A stretch of 64,000 nucleotides of DNA, taken from positions 12,050,466 through 12,114,465 of the forward strand of contig NC_092322.1 of assembly GCF_036785885.1 (NCBI RefSeq), read 5' to 3'. The position numbers and the translations under genes were made by a program. This DNA is from Coffea arabica. Its lineage: Eukaryota; Streptophyta; Magnoliopsida; Gentianales; Rubiaceae. The notes beneath the pieces are model-generated. The model was not told the origin of the DNA. It did no database searches and was given only the letters and a program-made list of their open reading frames with translations. Below are positions 18,197-28,633 of this stretch, in pieces (within the stretch, counting starts at the first letter, position 1; each line of letters opens with the position of its first letter).

Positions 18197-19354
18197 TCAA
18201 GTCCTAGTACATGATGAATCAAAGTCATCTGGTGCAACCCTAGCAATCCAATTACTAAGTGTCTTCTTAATGTCAGCATGATTAACATAAGCCAACTCAT
18301 ACATACTACACAAATTCACCACAAGTGTCTCGTTCAATGCCACGGTAGGCACCCTCTCCAATGCATTCTCCAGAACCTTAATCGAATCAGACAAATCCCT
18401 CAAATACATCAAACAAAGAGCCTTATTGTTAATCGCTACAGCATCCAATCCATCCCTCTCTATACACACCTCATACTCCCTGACGGCGGAAACATAATCC
18501 TTCCCAACTAGATACATCAATGCCTTATTCCTACTAACCAAGTTCCTCAATCCTACATCATCTTCTCCACTCCCCACCATCTTCTCCACTTCCCCAAACG
18601 TCCTCTTCGCCCCCTCCAAATCCCCATATTGCATTTGCACATAACCCAACTTCGACAACATAACTGCATCAACCTCAAATCCCTTCTCATTAGCCAAACC
18701 CCTCATCAAATCCACACAAACCTTAAACTCTTTACCACTCAAATGATAACTAACTATAGTATTCACCACAAAAACCTCCCTTTTTCGCCACAAATCGCCC
18801 GAATTTCCATCCGCGCTACGCCTTTTCTCGCGAACGAAGTCAAGGAGGGTATAAAACCGATCAAGGGACTGCTGTTTATGCCCAATGGTGGATGGCAAAT
18901 GGGCGTGAAGCCAACGAAGAGCAAAGGGTACCATAGAACCCTGTTGATTCGGGTAATGGTGGGGGTAAGTTTCGTACTGGTATTGTGGGCTATTGAGAGG
19001 GTGATCGCCATCGTTTTCGTCGTCCTCCAGGTCGGACTGGAGCTCGTTATTGGCGTCGGTGAAACGGCGTAGTTTGACGAGGCTGAGGAGGTTGAAGGTG
19101 AGGTAGATGAGGTGCTCGTGGGGCTTTGTGAGGAGGGAAAGAGACCGGGCTCGGGCTATTTTGTCGATGATGGTCCGCCAGGAACCCCGGCAAGCGAGGT
19201 CTTGGAGAGATGTGAGGTCGTGGCAGAGGGAATTGAGGGAGTTGTATGGGTTATTTAGTGGGTCGACGAGGTTTTGGGGTGGGGTGATGGGGGTTTGAGG
19301 ATCTGGAGTTGATGGATCAGTGGCGGAGTCCGCGGCGGTGCTGGTGGTGGCCAT
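18197..19354 (-). CDS. TRAPPC12-like tetratricopeptide-repeat protein
   Basis: Single uninterrupted frame of 385 residues ending in TGA. A Pro/Thr-rich N-terminus (residues 1-30) is followed by helical sequence and TPR-like helix pairs from about residue 200 on, e.g. LSKLGYVQMQYGDLEGAKRT, DYVSAVREYEVCIERD and AVAINNKALCLMYLRDLSDS. The layout and these motifs match the C-terminal TPR part of trafficking protein particle complex subunit 12, a TRAPPIII subunit acting in ER-Golgi and autophagy-related trafficking. Plant members of this size are usually intronless, as here. An acidic insert (SDLEDDENDGD, about residues 107-118) looks disordered. Start is the first ATG. The TRAPP assignment rests on remembered similarity, the TPR nature on the sequence. 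Confidence 0.87.
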   Translation of the reverse strand: MATTSTAADSATDPSTPDPQTPITPPQNLVDPLNNPYNSLNSLCHDLTSLQDLACRGSWRTIIDKIARARSLSLLTKPHEHLIYLTFNLLSLVKLRRFTDANNELQSDLEDDENDGDHPLNSPQYQYETYPHHYPNQQGSMVPFALRWLHAHLPSTIGHKQQSLDRFYTLLDFVREKRRSADGNSGDLWRKREVFVVNTIVSYHLSGKEFKVCVDLMRGLANEKGFEVDAVMLSKLGYVQMQYGDLEGAKRTFGEVEKMVGSGEDDVGLRNLVSRNKALMYLVGKDYVSAVREYEVCIERDGLDAVAINNKALCLMYLRDLSDSIKVLENALERVPTVALNETLVVNLCSMYELAYVNHADIKKTLSNWIARVAPDDFDSSCTRT

Positions 19355-19683
19355 GGTGGAGGATTGAAACGATCGCCGGAGAGTAGCTGCAGATTGCCGA
19401 GGAATAGATAATTGAAAATTGGGTTAAATTTGTTGATGTTTTAGATCTCGCTGTTGGATCGGTGATAAAGTTTTGGGTGAAGCCCGGAAAAGGATTTTGG
19501 GCTGAAATCTTGGGTGATGTAGGTTAAGGTTGGCCTTATGAATTGGAATTTAAGAAAAATTGACATATGAACAGTTCAAAATGCAGTCTCAATTTTTCTT
19601 TCTCATTATCATTTTGGTTTTATCATTCCTACAACAGACATGGTTAATAAGTACGCTTTCTTGCAATTGTTGTAGGTTTAAGG

Positions 19684-20343
19684 CAATGTTGTTAAACTCG
19701 GATCAGATAGCAACTCGGCTAAACTATTGGATCAGGGTCAACTGATCGGATCGATCAGATTGTTTTAAAAAATTCACTGATGTCAGCCTAATGTCGTAAT
19801 TATTTTATATTTTTATAAGTTTTAGAAATATCTAAATTAAGTTCTTTGTTATATTAGACCAATCATGCAAGATGTTCCAAAAATATTAGACTTGCAATCA
19901 AATATACACATAATAATTATATATAAAAATGTAAATTCATGGCTAAAATATGTCCATTCTCCAAAATTACTTGAAAAACTAAATTAAAACGATTTAATGT
20001 AAGTTGGAATTACTGATACTACATTGATAAGATGATACAGATGAAAACATCTTAATTTAGAAATCATTCAACAAAGTAAGTGATTTTAGTATTTACACTA
20101 AATGAATGGCGTTTTCTTATTCCTATTAATAAATGAAAGTATTACAATTTAGGTAACTCAAATTATGTTTGAAAAAAAAAGAAAAAAAAGTTTGAGAATC
20201 GAGTCACTGATTTAGCCGATTTTTGACAATTTTTATTAATTTTTTACTAAAACGTTTTTGTGTGACAAACCAGCTCGAAAAGAAGACTGGTTCACGATCG
20301 GGGGCAGCCGAACCGACTGGTCCGAACCGGATCTAACAACACT
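19684..20343. mobile_element. Non-autonomous TIR transposon, probable MULE type
   Basis: Left end CAATGTTGTTAAACTCGGAT and the reverse complement of the right end (AGTGTTGTTAGATCCGGTTC) form imperfect terminal inverted repeats of about 40 bp. Flanks GGTTTAAGG (19675-19683) and AGTTTAATG (20344-20352) agree at 7 of 9 positions, compatible with an old 9-bp duplication. AT-rich interior without coding capacity. Confidence 0.55.
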
Positions 20344-21529
20344 AGTTTAATGTGTAACTTTAGTATTGTTTAATAGATTTGAAAGTAATTTTTATCGACT
20401 TGGGGCTTCTCTTACAAATGGAAGCGCCATCCGGGCGATGGAAATACTGCAACATGAAATTATACACAAGAAATCAAGATTGTAAAGGAAATTTTCATAA
20501 AGGAATTTTTCCAAGCATCTTTAAGCTAATTTCATCTTTATAAACCTCAAATCCATTCGCATCCTTGTGTCAGCTCAGTTGAAAAGACTTGAAAATTGTC
20601 CTATGATGTTTTTATTTATGAACTTTTGTCGGTCGAAAAAGTCTCTTCTCATTTTATTCCAAAAGTGACGAGGAGGATGAGAAAGGAAATAGTAACTTTA
20701 TGTGACTTCAACTCGATGAAACATTTGTGCTACATTGGAACTTGAACAGAATAAGATTTTATCTACGTTGTTCAAATAAAGAGTGCAGCTCCTGGTTCAA
20801 TCTAGACCAGAATTTATTTTCAAATTACCACATAAGTCTTTCATATATATAATTTTTTAAAGAAGAAATGAAGAGTTGTTCCACAGGTACTCCTACTTAC
20901 TTACTTGAGCCCACTCTTATAGTCTTAATCTAAACAATAACTATGGATAATTAAAAAAAACCAACAATTTTACCATAAATCAACTTGATGTCTCATACTA
21001 ATGCAAACAATCTCACACTAAATTTTTTACTAAGATACCAGTAAAGGACTAGACCATTTGTAAGGCATTTGCTGATATTAAAATAATATTCAGCAGAAGT
21101 CTCTTTTCTTTTCTTTTTCCCTTTTTTTCCGGAAAAGTAGTCTTGGAAATACTTTCATGAATGAGGAAGACATGAAAGAAAATAACAATAGGTGTGTTTG
21201 GATATTCAAATTATTTCAAATATGATTTTGGTTGTATTATAAATATATTTTTTCAACTAATTCATATTATTTCAACTGTTTTTTCATGTTACATACCTCA
21301 TTTCATAAAAAAATGTCACAGTAATTATTCTAAATGATATTTCAAATAATATTTCAGAAATTTCCTTTTTACTAAAAATATCATTTCTAGCTCCTAGTGG
21401 ATAGTTATACTGGTTCGTTCTATTTTTTCTTTGATGGAGTCGCGTCTGCTGAACACAAAATTAGAACTTGGCTTCATATAACATATAGGCTAATATTGCC
21501 GAAATAATAGGAGTACATCTAGGGCTGCA
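20344..21529. other. Non-coding spacer
   Basis: No gene seen. A block starting GGTGTGTTTGGATATTCAAA at about 21191 resembles one end of a common plant miniature element, but its partner end is not convincing. Confidence 0.4.
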
Positions 21530-21989
21530 AACGAGTCAAGTCGAGTCGAGTTTTGAGCTAATCGAGTCGAGTCTCGACTAAATTTTACCGAGCTCGAGCT
21601 CAAACTCAAGCTTGACGAGCCGGCAATTTTCGAGCTTGAGCTCGATTCGAATCAAGTCGAGCCGAGCTCGAGCTCGAAAAAAATAAAAAATAATTATTTT
21701 ATTTTTAAAAAATAAATAAAATAATATTTTTTTCTTAATAAATAATAAAATATTAAGGATATATACGTAATTTTACTATGAAAATAAAAAATAAAAAATA
21801 TATATATAATATACGTAATTTTATTATTAAATAAAATATATATATATATATATATATATTCAAGCTCGCGAGCAACGAACTTAATATTCTGAGCTCGAGT
21901 TCGAGCTCGAGTTTGACTCGAGCCGGCTCGAGCTCGACTCGAGCTTGACTCGAGCCGCTCGCGAGCGGCTCGATTCGTTTGCAGCCCTA
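21530..21989. mobile_element. hAT-type miniature element with exact 8-bp duplication
   Basis: Starts TAGGGCTGCAAACGAGTC and ends with its inverted partner GCAGCCCTA. The 8-bp direct repeat AGTACATC flanks it on both sides (21522-21529 and 21990-21997), the size made by hAT transposases. Both arms are built from interspersed TCGAG/GAGCT units and the middle is an AT-rich stretch with an (AT)n run near 21837-21860. No transposase. Confidence 0.85.
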
Positions 21990-22101
21990 AGTACATCTCA
22001 TGGATCGATCATGTAGATTAGAAGTTATCTTTGAATGATCGCCAGTCTGCCTCTATTTTCTAATTAAACACACCACCAATCTATATTCTAGGTTGTTTTT
22101 A

Positions 22102-23104
22102 GGGTTAAATGCAAAAAACCCCCACAACTATATATCGAGTTAGTTTATCTTCTAAACTATAATAATAGACATTTTGCCCCATTGAATAATATGTTTGGAC
22201 AAATCTACCCCTTTTATTTTAAGCATTGTTATTTTTCTTTTTTCCCTATCATTTTCTTTTTAAATTCTTCCTTTTTTTTTTCTTTAAACATTGTTTAAAT
22301 TAGTAGACTGGATTAGTCAAAATTTGTTTATTTCTTAATTTCGTATGTCAATATTTTATAAAAAAAAATCTATGGAATATAAGATTTTTTTTCCAAATGT
22401 TGAAGTCAATGTCATTTAAGAAATTGAACTTTTCAAATATATAATAACAAAATAGAGAAATTGATTAATCAATTATTAGTAGTATCAATAACAAAAAAGA
22501 TGAACTACTATTGTTGTTTATTCTTATTTTTTATTTCACTACAAATAACAATTGCTAACTTTTCTTTTTTATGTGATATATAATATGTTACTTTTATTAT
22601 AAGTAGTTGAGTAACTATGAACTCTTAATTAGTTTATAGGTACTTAAATTGTTGCATTACTAGATTAATACATTTTACAATATAAGCTACATATATTTTG
22701 TAATAGCAAATTTAAAAAGTAGTTTAAAAAATATTAAAATTATTAAGAATGAATTTAACAAATAAACAAATGAAAAAAAGTGTTTTAAAAAAGTAGTTTA
22801 TGACAAATTATTAAGAATGAATTTAACAAATAAACAAATTAAAAAAGTAGTTTAAAAAATATTAAAATTTTTATGTAAGTCTTTTCACATCGGAGAGAGA
22901 TGTTGGCTAGTTCCAAGAGAGAAGGAGAATAAAAGGGAAAAAATGAAAAAAAGCTAATAGAGAAAAAAAAGAGAAAGGATTTAAGATAGTAGGGGTAGTA
23001 TTGTCCAAACATATCATTCAATGGGGCAAAATGTCTATTATTATAGTTTAGGGGGTAAACTGCAACTGAGTGTATAGTTTGTGGGGGTTTTTTGCATTTA
23101 ACCC
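22102..23104. mobile_element. MULE-type non-autonomous element with exact 9-bp duplication
   Basis: 1003 bp. Left end GGGTTAAATGCAAAAAACCC and right end (reverse complement GGGTTAAATGCAAAAAACCC) are the same over the first 20 bases and the inverted repeats extend to about 110 bp (ATTTTGCCCCATTGAA block on both sides). Direct repeat TTGTTTTTA flanks it exactly (22093-22101 and 23105-23113), the 9-bp size of Mutator-like elements. Inside, a block with GAATTTAACAAATAAACAAA is duplicated (near 22748 and 22817). No transposase frame. It ends about 90 bp from the peptide gene's stop codon. Confidence 0.88.
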
Positions 23105-23193
23105 TTGTTTTTATTAAGAACAATCTCATACAAGATTATCTTCGTTTTAAGCAGTAGCCCAAATCTTTGAAATAACCAATTCATGCTTACTCT

Positions 23194-23962
23194 TCAGTCT
23201 TCACCAGGCATGCACCTACCCGAAGGAGAACAATGGTTAATATTAAGAGTGTCACAGAAGAGGGTTTGCCCAGAAACACATGCATAACCACTGCAGGTGG
23301 AATCCAAAGCAGTGATACAAGGAATTCCACACTGATCATCAACTGTCTGAAGTAATCTTCTTGAGATGCCTATCATCATTTTCACTTCCATCCCTTTTAG
23401 AGTTGGCAGTGATAACACATTAATAACTGCAATTTAATACCATTTAACAAAATTTGGTTAGATGAACAAGTACTCCTTTTATATATTTTCCCCCCTTTTT
23501 TATCCTAAGGCAAAGTTTTTTCCCCTTTTAGATGAACAGGTGTGTTTTGATTGAAAATAAGAAAAAAATGTTTGGCCAACTAGTTCCAAGTATAAGCACT
23601 CGTTAAAGGGGTTAATTTTTTTTTTATTATTATAAAAGTCAAGTTGATTGGCAAATGTTTCTTTATGCAGGAGTAATAAATATGAATGTGTGCATTCGCA
23701 TTGTAAGTTAAGTGTAACATAACATCCACTATAAAAATTTTAAAAAAATATATTAGTATAAAACTTTGGTAAGTAATATAATATATGTGAGATAAACAAA
23801 TATTAAAAAGATAAAATAAAGTCGGAAAATGAACTTAATTAAGGAATAATCCCATCAAGAAAATCCAATCTAGTGTTGTGTACATGAGAAAGAGAGAGGC
23901 TTACACATTGGAAGGATGAAGAGGGTGACTACAAGAATGGACTTGATTGAAACCTTCCCCAT
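23194..23962 (-). CDS. Small secreted cysteine-rich (knottin-like) peptide
   Basis: Two exons on the minus strand, 23962-23905 and 23426-23194, join in frame to 96 residues. The N-terminus (MGKVSIKSILVVTLFILPMF) is a classic signal peptide, giving an apoplastic or vacuolar product. After a short propeptide-like stretch (residues about 25-50) the C-terminal 45 residues hold seven cysteines spaced C-x3-C-x7-C-x4-C-x7-C-x7-C-x5-C. The spacing, with an opening CGIPC and a later CSGYAC, resembles plant knottin peptides of the carboxypeptidase-inhibitor/tomato fruit-specific (2A11) kind but does not match them exactly. An odd cysteine number suggests dimerisation or one free thiol. I do not recognise a named gene. 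GT-AG intron of 478 bp; ATGGGGAAG chosen because the ATG 7 bp upstream is out of frame. Confidence 0.68.
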
Positions 23963-25749
23963 CTAGCATGCAACACTATTGGTGATGATGAGCAGCAGGA
24001 AGTTTTTGAATATTGCATGAAGTTATTCTACGTCGACTGGATTTATAGGAAATGAACTCGAACGTAACACTGCTACGCCTAACAGGCATGGTAGATAAAC
24101 CCAAACTTTGCCAAATGCACTCATTTTCCAAAGACAATACAAGAATTAAATGTTTCCACAGCATGCCAAGACTTTGTCAACAATGCATATTAGTGCTTAA
24201 AACAACTAGTTCCTGAGATATCTTTCTCACATTTTAGAAGTACAAGGAGCAATATTGACAGCCATGCTTTGGTAAAGCTTTCTCGTTCATCAACTGGCTG
24301 AAGAATGCATATGAAGGCAGTTGCCCAACAAGTGCATGTTTTTCCCTTGACATAGAATTATTGCCTTTTGAAAGGTTAGACACAGAGAAAGAAAAACAAC
24401 GTCCAAAACAAACCATATATTTCTGTCATTATGGGGAGGTATGGAGAAAATGAAAATTCAAAATACACCTCGTAATAAATTTGTAAATTTAGAGTATCGA
24501 TTTGCATATACCCTTTTAAGCTTCTTGTACTACTACGTATTTTGCCTGTCATATATGCTTATCATTTTAGCTAATATATAAAACAAAGATGTGTAAAAAG
24601 TTAAAAAGGGTGTAAGTATTGCCATGACCTTTATCTATATATTCATGGTTGGACGCCTCCACGTAGTGCTTAATAAGAAACTGTTTGTAGCTAAATTATC
24701 CTAAATTAAAAGACTTGTCAACTGCTCAAAATTACCTATGAAGAGAGAGTTTCATGTTAATATTTTGAAAGGATGAAGTTGATTAAGGGAAATAAATATG
24801 AATATATGTATTCATATATTACTAATCTTAATGCAATTTGGATGTACTAATGAATACTTGCTGATACCGATTATAAAAATCCTCAGACAAAAGGGTTCTA
24901 TCAGTTTACTTAGTTGAGTCTATTTGGAACTCTTTGATAAATAAAAGCACGTCTATGTGAAAGTATTGAAGTAATTCGTGTTGAAGTGGTAATTAATTTT
25001 GTGATTACATGTTACCCTCAAAATCACAATATCAAGGGTCTACCACCTTTGCAGATGAATAATGGATTTGGGAGTGAGGTCGATTGTGTTGCTATTACTA
25101 TGAAGCATGGTCATAAGTAAACAAAATTGTTCGATTGGAAAACATGCCCCGATAAAATATAACGTTTGATAAATTACAATTCAAACGTATGTTCTGTGTT
25201 CTATGCTCACATGAGAGGTTATTTCTTGGCATTATAGTTTTAAATTCATGATACTACATCTTCTTTGGTGGTTCTATATTTTCCTCTTACAACATTATAG
25301 TGTAGGGTTGGTGTGAATAGTTCATCAAATCATCAGCATAGGGTAAAAATTGATCTGTAACGAAAAAAGAATGCAATTTCATTCCTAACTGTGGCCCCTG
25401 TACCACATTGCAGGGTTCACATGATCTGATTTGTGCCTTTGTTTTCTTTTGTTTTGTTATTTTGTATACACTTTTATGGTCAATGAAATACATGATTGGG
25501 TTGAAACAAAAATAATGAAGCAGATCTGAGTAATCTAAAATGTGGCCGGTGTCGTTTGAGTGTGATTGGATTATAGATAAAAGTCATTGGCTTTCTAGTG
25601 TCGTTAAAAGGATTCAAATCAAGCTTTACATAAGTAGCTAGACTAATTTTCCACGTACATATAAATATGGAATTTTATTCCACGTAGTACACGGGTTAGA
25701 ATACACTCATAGGAGGTAGCCAAATTACCTATTTTGGGTTGATTGAGAA
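23963..25749. other. Promoter side of the peptide gene and non-coding spacer
   Basis: No reading frame with homology. The last part contains a 24-bp block (25715-25738) that is repeated directly inside the neighbouring LINE insertion. Confidence 0.45.
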
Positions 25750-26258
25750 TGGGTAGCCAAATTACCTATTTTGGGATTGGAGCAACTATCTCTTTGGATA
25801 ATCAACAAATGATGAGAAGATGGGCTTTACAGGAAAGATGTTCTGGTCATAAACTAATTGATGAACTAACAGCTATTAAACTCCTGATGTGTAAAGCTGC
25901 AGTTCAGAATATGGAGAGGTTAGAAGTTCATGTCCAGGTTAGAAGTTCATGTCCAGAATAAGCAGACGCTCCACCTCATCCAGCAGACGAAATCTCAGGA
26001 TATGCGAGTGGTAACACTGCTGGAGGATATACACAGCCTCAAGTACTTGTTTCGCATGTGTTTCTTTTGCTTAGTTAATAGGGATATTAACCATATTAGT
26101 CATAGAATTAGCGCTCATGCGTTAGACCTTTTTGATGATCAGGAATTTTGGATTCCTCAGTGATAGTTAGCACCGACTGTATAGTTCCCTCAAGTCTTTA
26201 CTTGAAATTGTAAAGTGTTTGTTCATCTATAAAATCACTTATCGTTTCGAAAAAAAAA
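25750..26258 (+). mobile_element. 5'-truncated LINE (RNase H end) with 14-bp target-site duplication
   Basis: The plus strand reads into an RNase H-like C-terminus (ELTAIKLLMCKAAVQNMERL, then LVNRDINHISHRISAHALDL, ending DDQEFWIPQ and a stop at about 26163), as in plant L1-type LINEs. A 3' UTR of about 90 bp and an A-run (to 26258) follow. GGGTTGATTGAGAA flanks it exactly (25736-25749 and 26259-26272). A tandem repeat of GTTAGAAGTTCATGTCCAG (two copies near 25919-25956) shifts the frame, so the open frame is split. Only the last about 500 bp of the element are present. Confidence 0.85.
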
Positions 26259-26398
26259 GGGTTGATTGAGAAGTGAGTAATAGTACATAAAAAGCTAGTA
26301 AATGACTTATTTAGTTATATCACATTAAAAAAAAAAATTCTCAAGCATATAAATACATACATATTTTTAATAGCATGCCAATTAATGAGTGAAAATCA

Positions 26399-26529
26399 AC
26401 CATTAAGGTCGGTCCGGTGACTAGAGGAGGTTTTTTAGAACCCTTTCCGCTGTCAGGTCTAGGGTTCAAATCTTGTGCTTGACAGTTGGGGGTGAAAAAG
26501 ACAGGGGGAGGATGACAAGTTAAAAAACA
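26399..26529 (+). mobile_element. tRNA-related SINE candidate
   Basis: 131 bp with an A-box-like region (GTCCGGTGACTAGAGGAGG) and a B-box-like GGTTCAAATC about 45 bp further on, ending in an A-rich tail. TGAAAATCA occurs directly on both sides (26390-26398, 26530-26538), compatible with a target-site duplication. It does not fold into a tRNA, so a SINE is the better reading. Confidence 0.5.
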
Positions 26530-27059
26530 TGAAAATCATTGCAAAGTGATAATAATTATAAATAAAAATCTCATAACTGTTAATTGTATGGCTATTATTT
26601 ATAAATTCGTCAGTCCAAAGTAATTTAAACCGTGTTAGAATATGATGGGAAGCACATGATTATTATTACTATAATTACATATAAAAGAAATGGAGGAAAT
26701 CGTGATACACGATTGTACATAAAACAAAAGGTCTTTTGTTTGCATCGTAGCTTTCATATTTGTTGTTAACTTTTGTCAGTCAACAATTTGGAAAAGTGCA
26801 TTATTATGGTCTAAAATCACGTGGAACATGATTTTTTTTTTTTTTGAATTTTTCTCCAATATTTGCTAGTCCTTTTACTTATTAAGCACAAGCAAAGCGA
26901 ATAACACAGGAACAAGAACTATTATAATACTATATAATTTAAGAGGATAGGTTGGGTCAGCTGAATACGGCCTAGTCCAGAAGTGCCAATAATTGTGCCA
27001 GAAGTTTATTTAGCGAGTGGCCGGGAGAAGACAGAGGTGAAGTGGGATTATAAGTTATA

Positions 27060-27707
27060 GGGATAATTTCACAAACCTTTGCTAAGATTTCTTGACAGTT
27101 GCACTGACCTATCCTGAAGTTTTAAAAATTTTAATTAGAAGCCTCCCCTATGATAAAATTGAGTCCTAATGCTTACATCATATATGCCTGTGAAATGACT
27201 GTGGTAACCTTATATCCTACAAGGCATTTGGCAATTATGTATATACTTAATCAATTAAATCAGTAATTAATTGAATAAACAGAAATAATCACAATTTAGA
27301 ACTAAAAAGAAATCTAATTTGCCATGAGAAAAGGGTGACAATTCTAAATAATCATAGTTTGGAGCTAAAAAAATTTCTAACCTATGATTACAACTGCAAT
27401 ATTTGATCAACCCATTTCTAGGGTTTGAAAAGGCCATATTTTATTATTCTAGTTAATCATAGTTTGGCTTTGTTTAAATAAAAATTGATGCTTTTATGCT
27501 AGATTAACTAACTAATGTAACATGTGAGGGACAATTCTAAAATCATATTATCTTCTCTCTCTCGGATCCATTTTTAATTTTTTTTTTGAATTGGACTTGA
27601 CTTGTTACAAGCTAACCTGTTGTAGGGTAGGTTTCTAAATTTTTAAAACCTCGAAGGAGGCCAATGCAATTGTTAGAAACATCAGGGGAGGTTACTGAAA
27701 TTATCCC
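27060..27707. mobile_element. MULE-type non-autonomous element
   Basis: 648 bp. Left end GGGATAATTTCACAAACC and the reverse complement of the right end (GGGATAATTTCAGTAACC) begin inverted repeats of about 100 bp. Flanks TAAGTTATA (27051-27059) and TAAGTTATG (27708-27716) agree at 8 of 9 bases, the duplication size of MULEs. No coding capacity. Confidence 0.8.
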
Positions 27708-28633
27708 TAAGTTATGACTTGTAATATAAGTTGTAACTTATAAAGTGTAATTTTACGGATTAGTAAAGTTAGATTTTTTTTTTAAAAAAAAAAAGCTTGT
27801 GAAGTCACTTCTATTACTTTCTTTTCTTGGTAATTAATAAGGCTGCACTGGGCCAAAAGAAAATGCGTGTGGCTTATTGAATCTTTATATTTAAACTTCA
27901 AAAAGTGACTGCAAAATTTAAAATTCCAAAGCTATAAAATCATAAATGTAGCTGTTTCCTTTCTTATAGTCGAAATCATGATCATATCAAAACTAGTTTA
28001 AAAGCAACTATTTTAGGGTATATTATTTAGAAAAGCTCCTAAATTGAATTTTTTTTTTTTTTTTTTGGGAAAAGTTTACCTGCTTTCTTGTATTATGATT
28101 TGTTCAGTTTTTCCAATCAATTCCCTACAATGATCGAAGTTAATCCCAGAGTTTCATTTAATAAATACTGCTTGTTCTCAGTTTTGTAGAATCAACTAGT
28201 TACAGTTTCTTAAAAGGCAACGTCCTGGTAATAACTTGCCATACTAGTAATAGACCAATTATTGTACATGGCATATTTATTAGGCATAGACTTGCTTAAT
28301 ACACCCATTTTAAAAGCATATACATCTTATTGTGTGTGAAAAAAGCATTAGATTTGAGAGATCAATAAAAAAAAATTAGGCTGCTAAATGCATGTGAAAC
28401 ACATTTGGTAGATGAGATAAGATTCAAGCAAGAACTGATTCTATGGTCTGGACACAGTACTGATACTATGTCTATATATAGAGCAATCCAAAAACATGTG
28501 AAAGCCAAGCTGCTTAAGATCAAGGAAACGAATAACTATTCTTTCTTGCCTGAACAGCTTCTGTTGCATTAGTCCACGACCTTCAGAAACTGGTTTTATA
28601 CCTAGTCTGAGTTAAGCCAGTCGAAGCTTAACG
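27708..28633. other. Promoter region of the first ascorbate oxidase gene
   Basis: Non-coding. The distal part is AT-rich; the proximal part carries the TATA box at 28471-28480 and an about 125-bp leader. Confidence 0.5.
28471..28480 (+). promoter_or_regulatory. TATA box of AAO copy 1
   Basis: TCTATATATAGAG lies about 155 bp before the start codon at 28634, a usual TATA-to-ATG distance in plants. Confidence 0.6.

Noticed and set aside
18629-19072. A 147-codon plus-strand frame
   Set aside because: Antisense to the TPR gene, whose minus-strand frame has clear repeats and composition.
26399-26529. A tRNA gene, because of the GGTTCAAATC B-box-like motif
   Set aside because: No acceptor stem or anticodon arm can be formed; A-rich tail and direct repeats point to a SINE.
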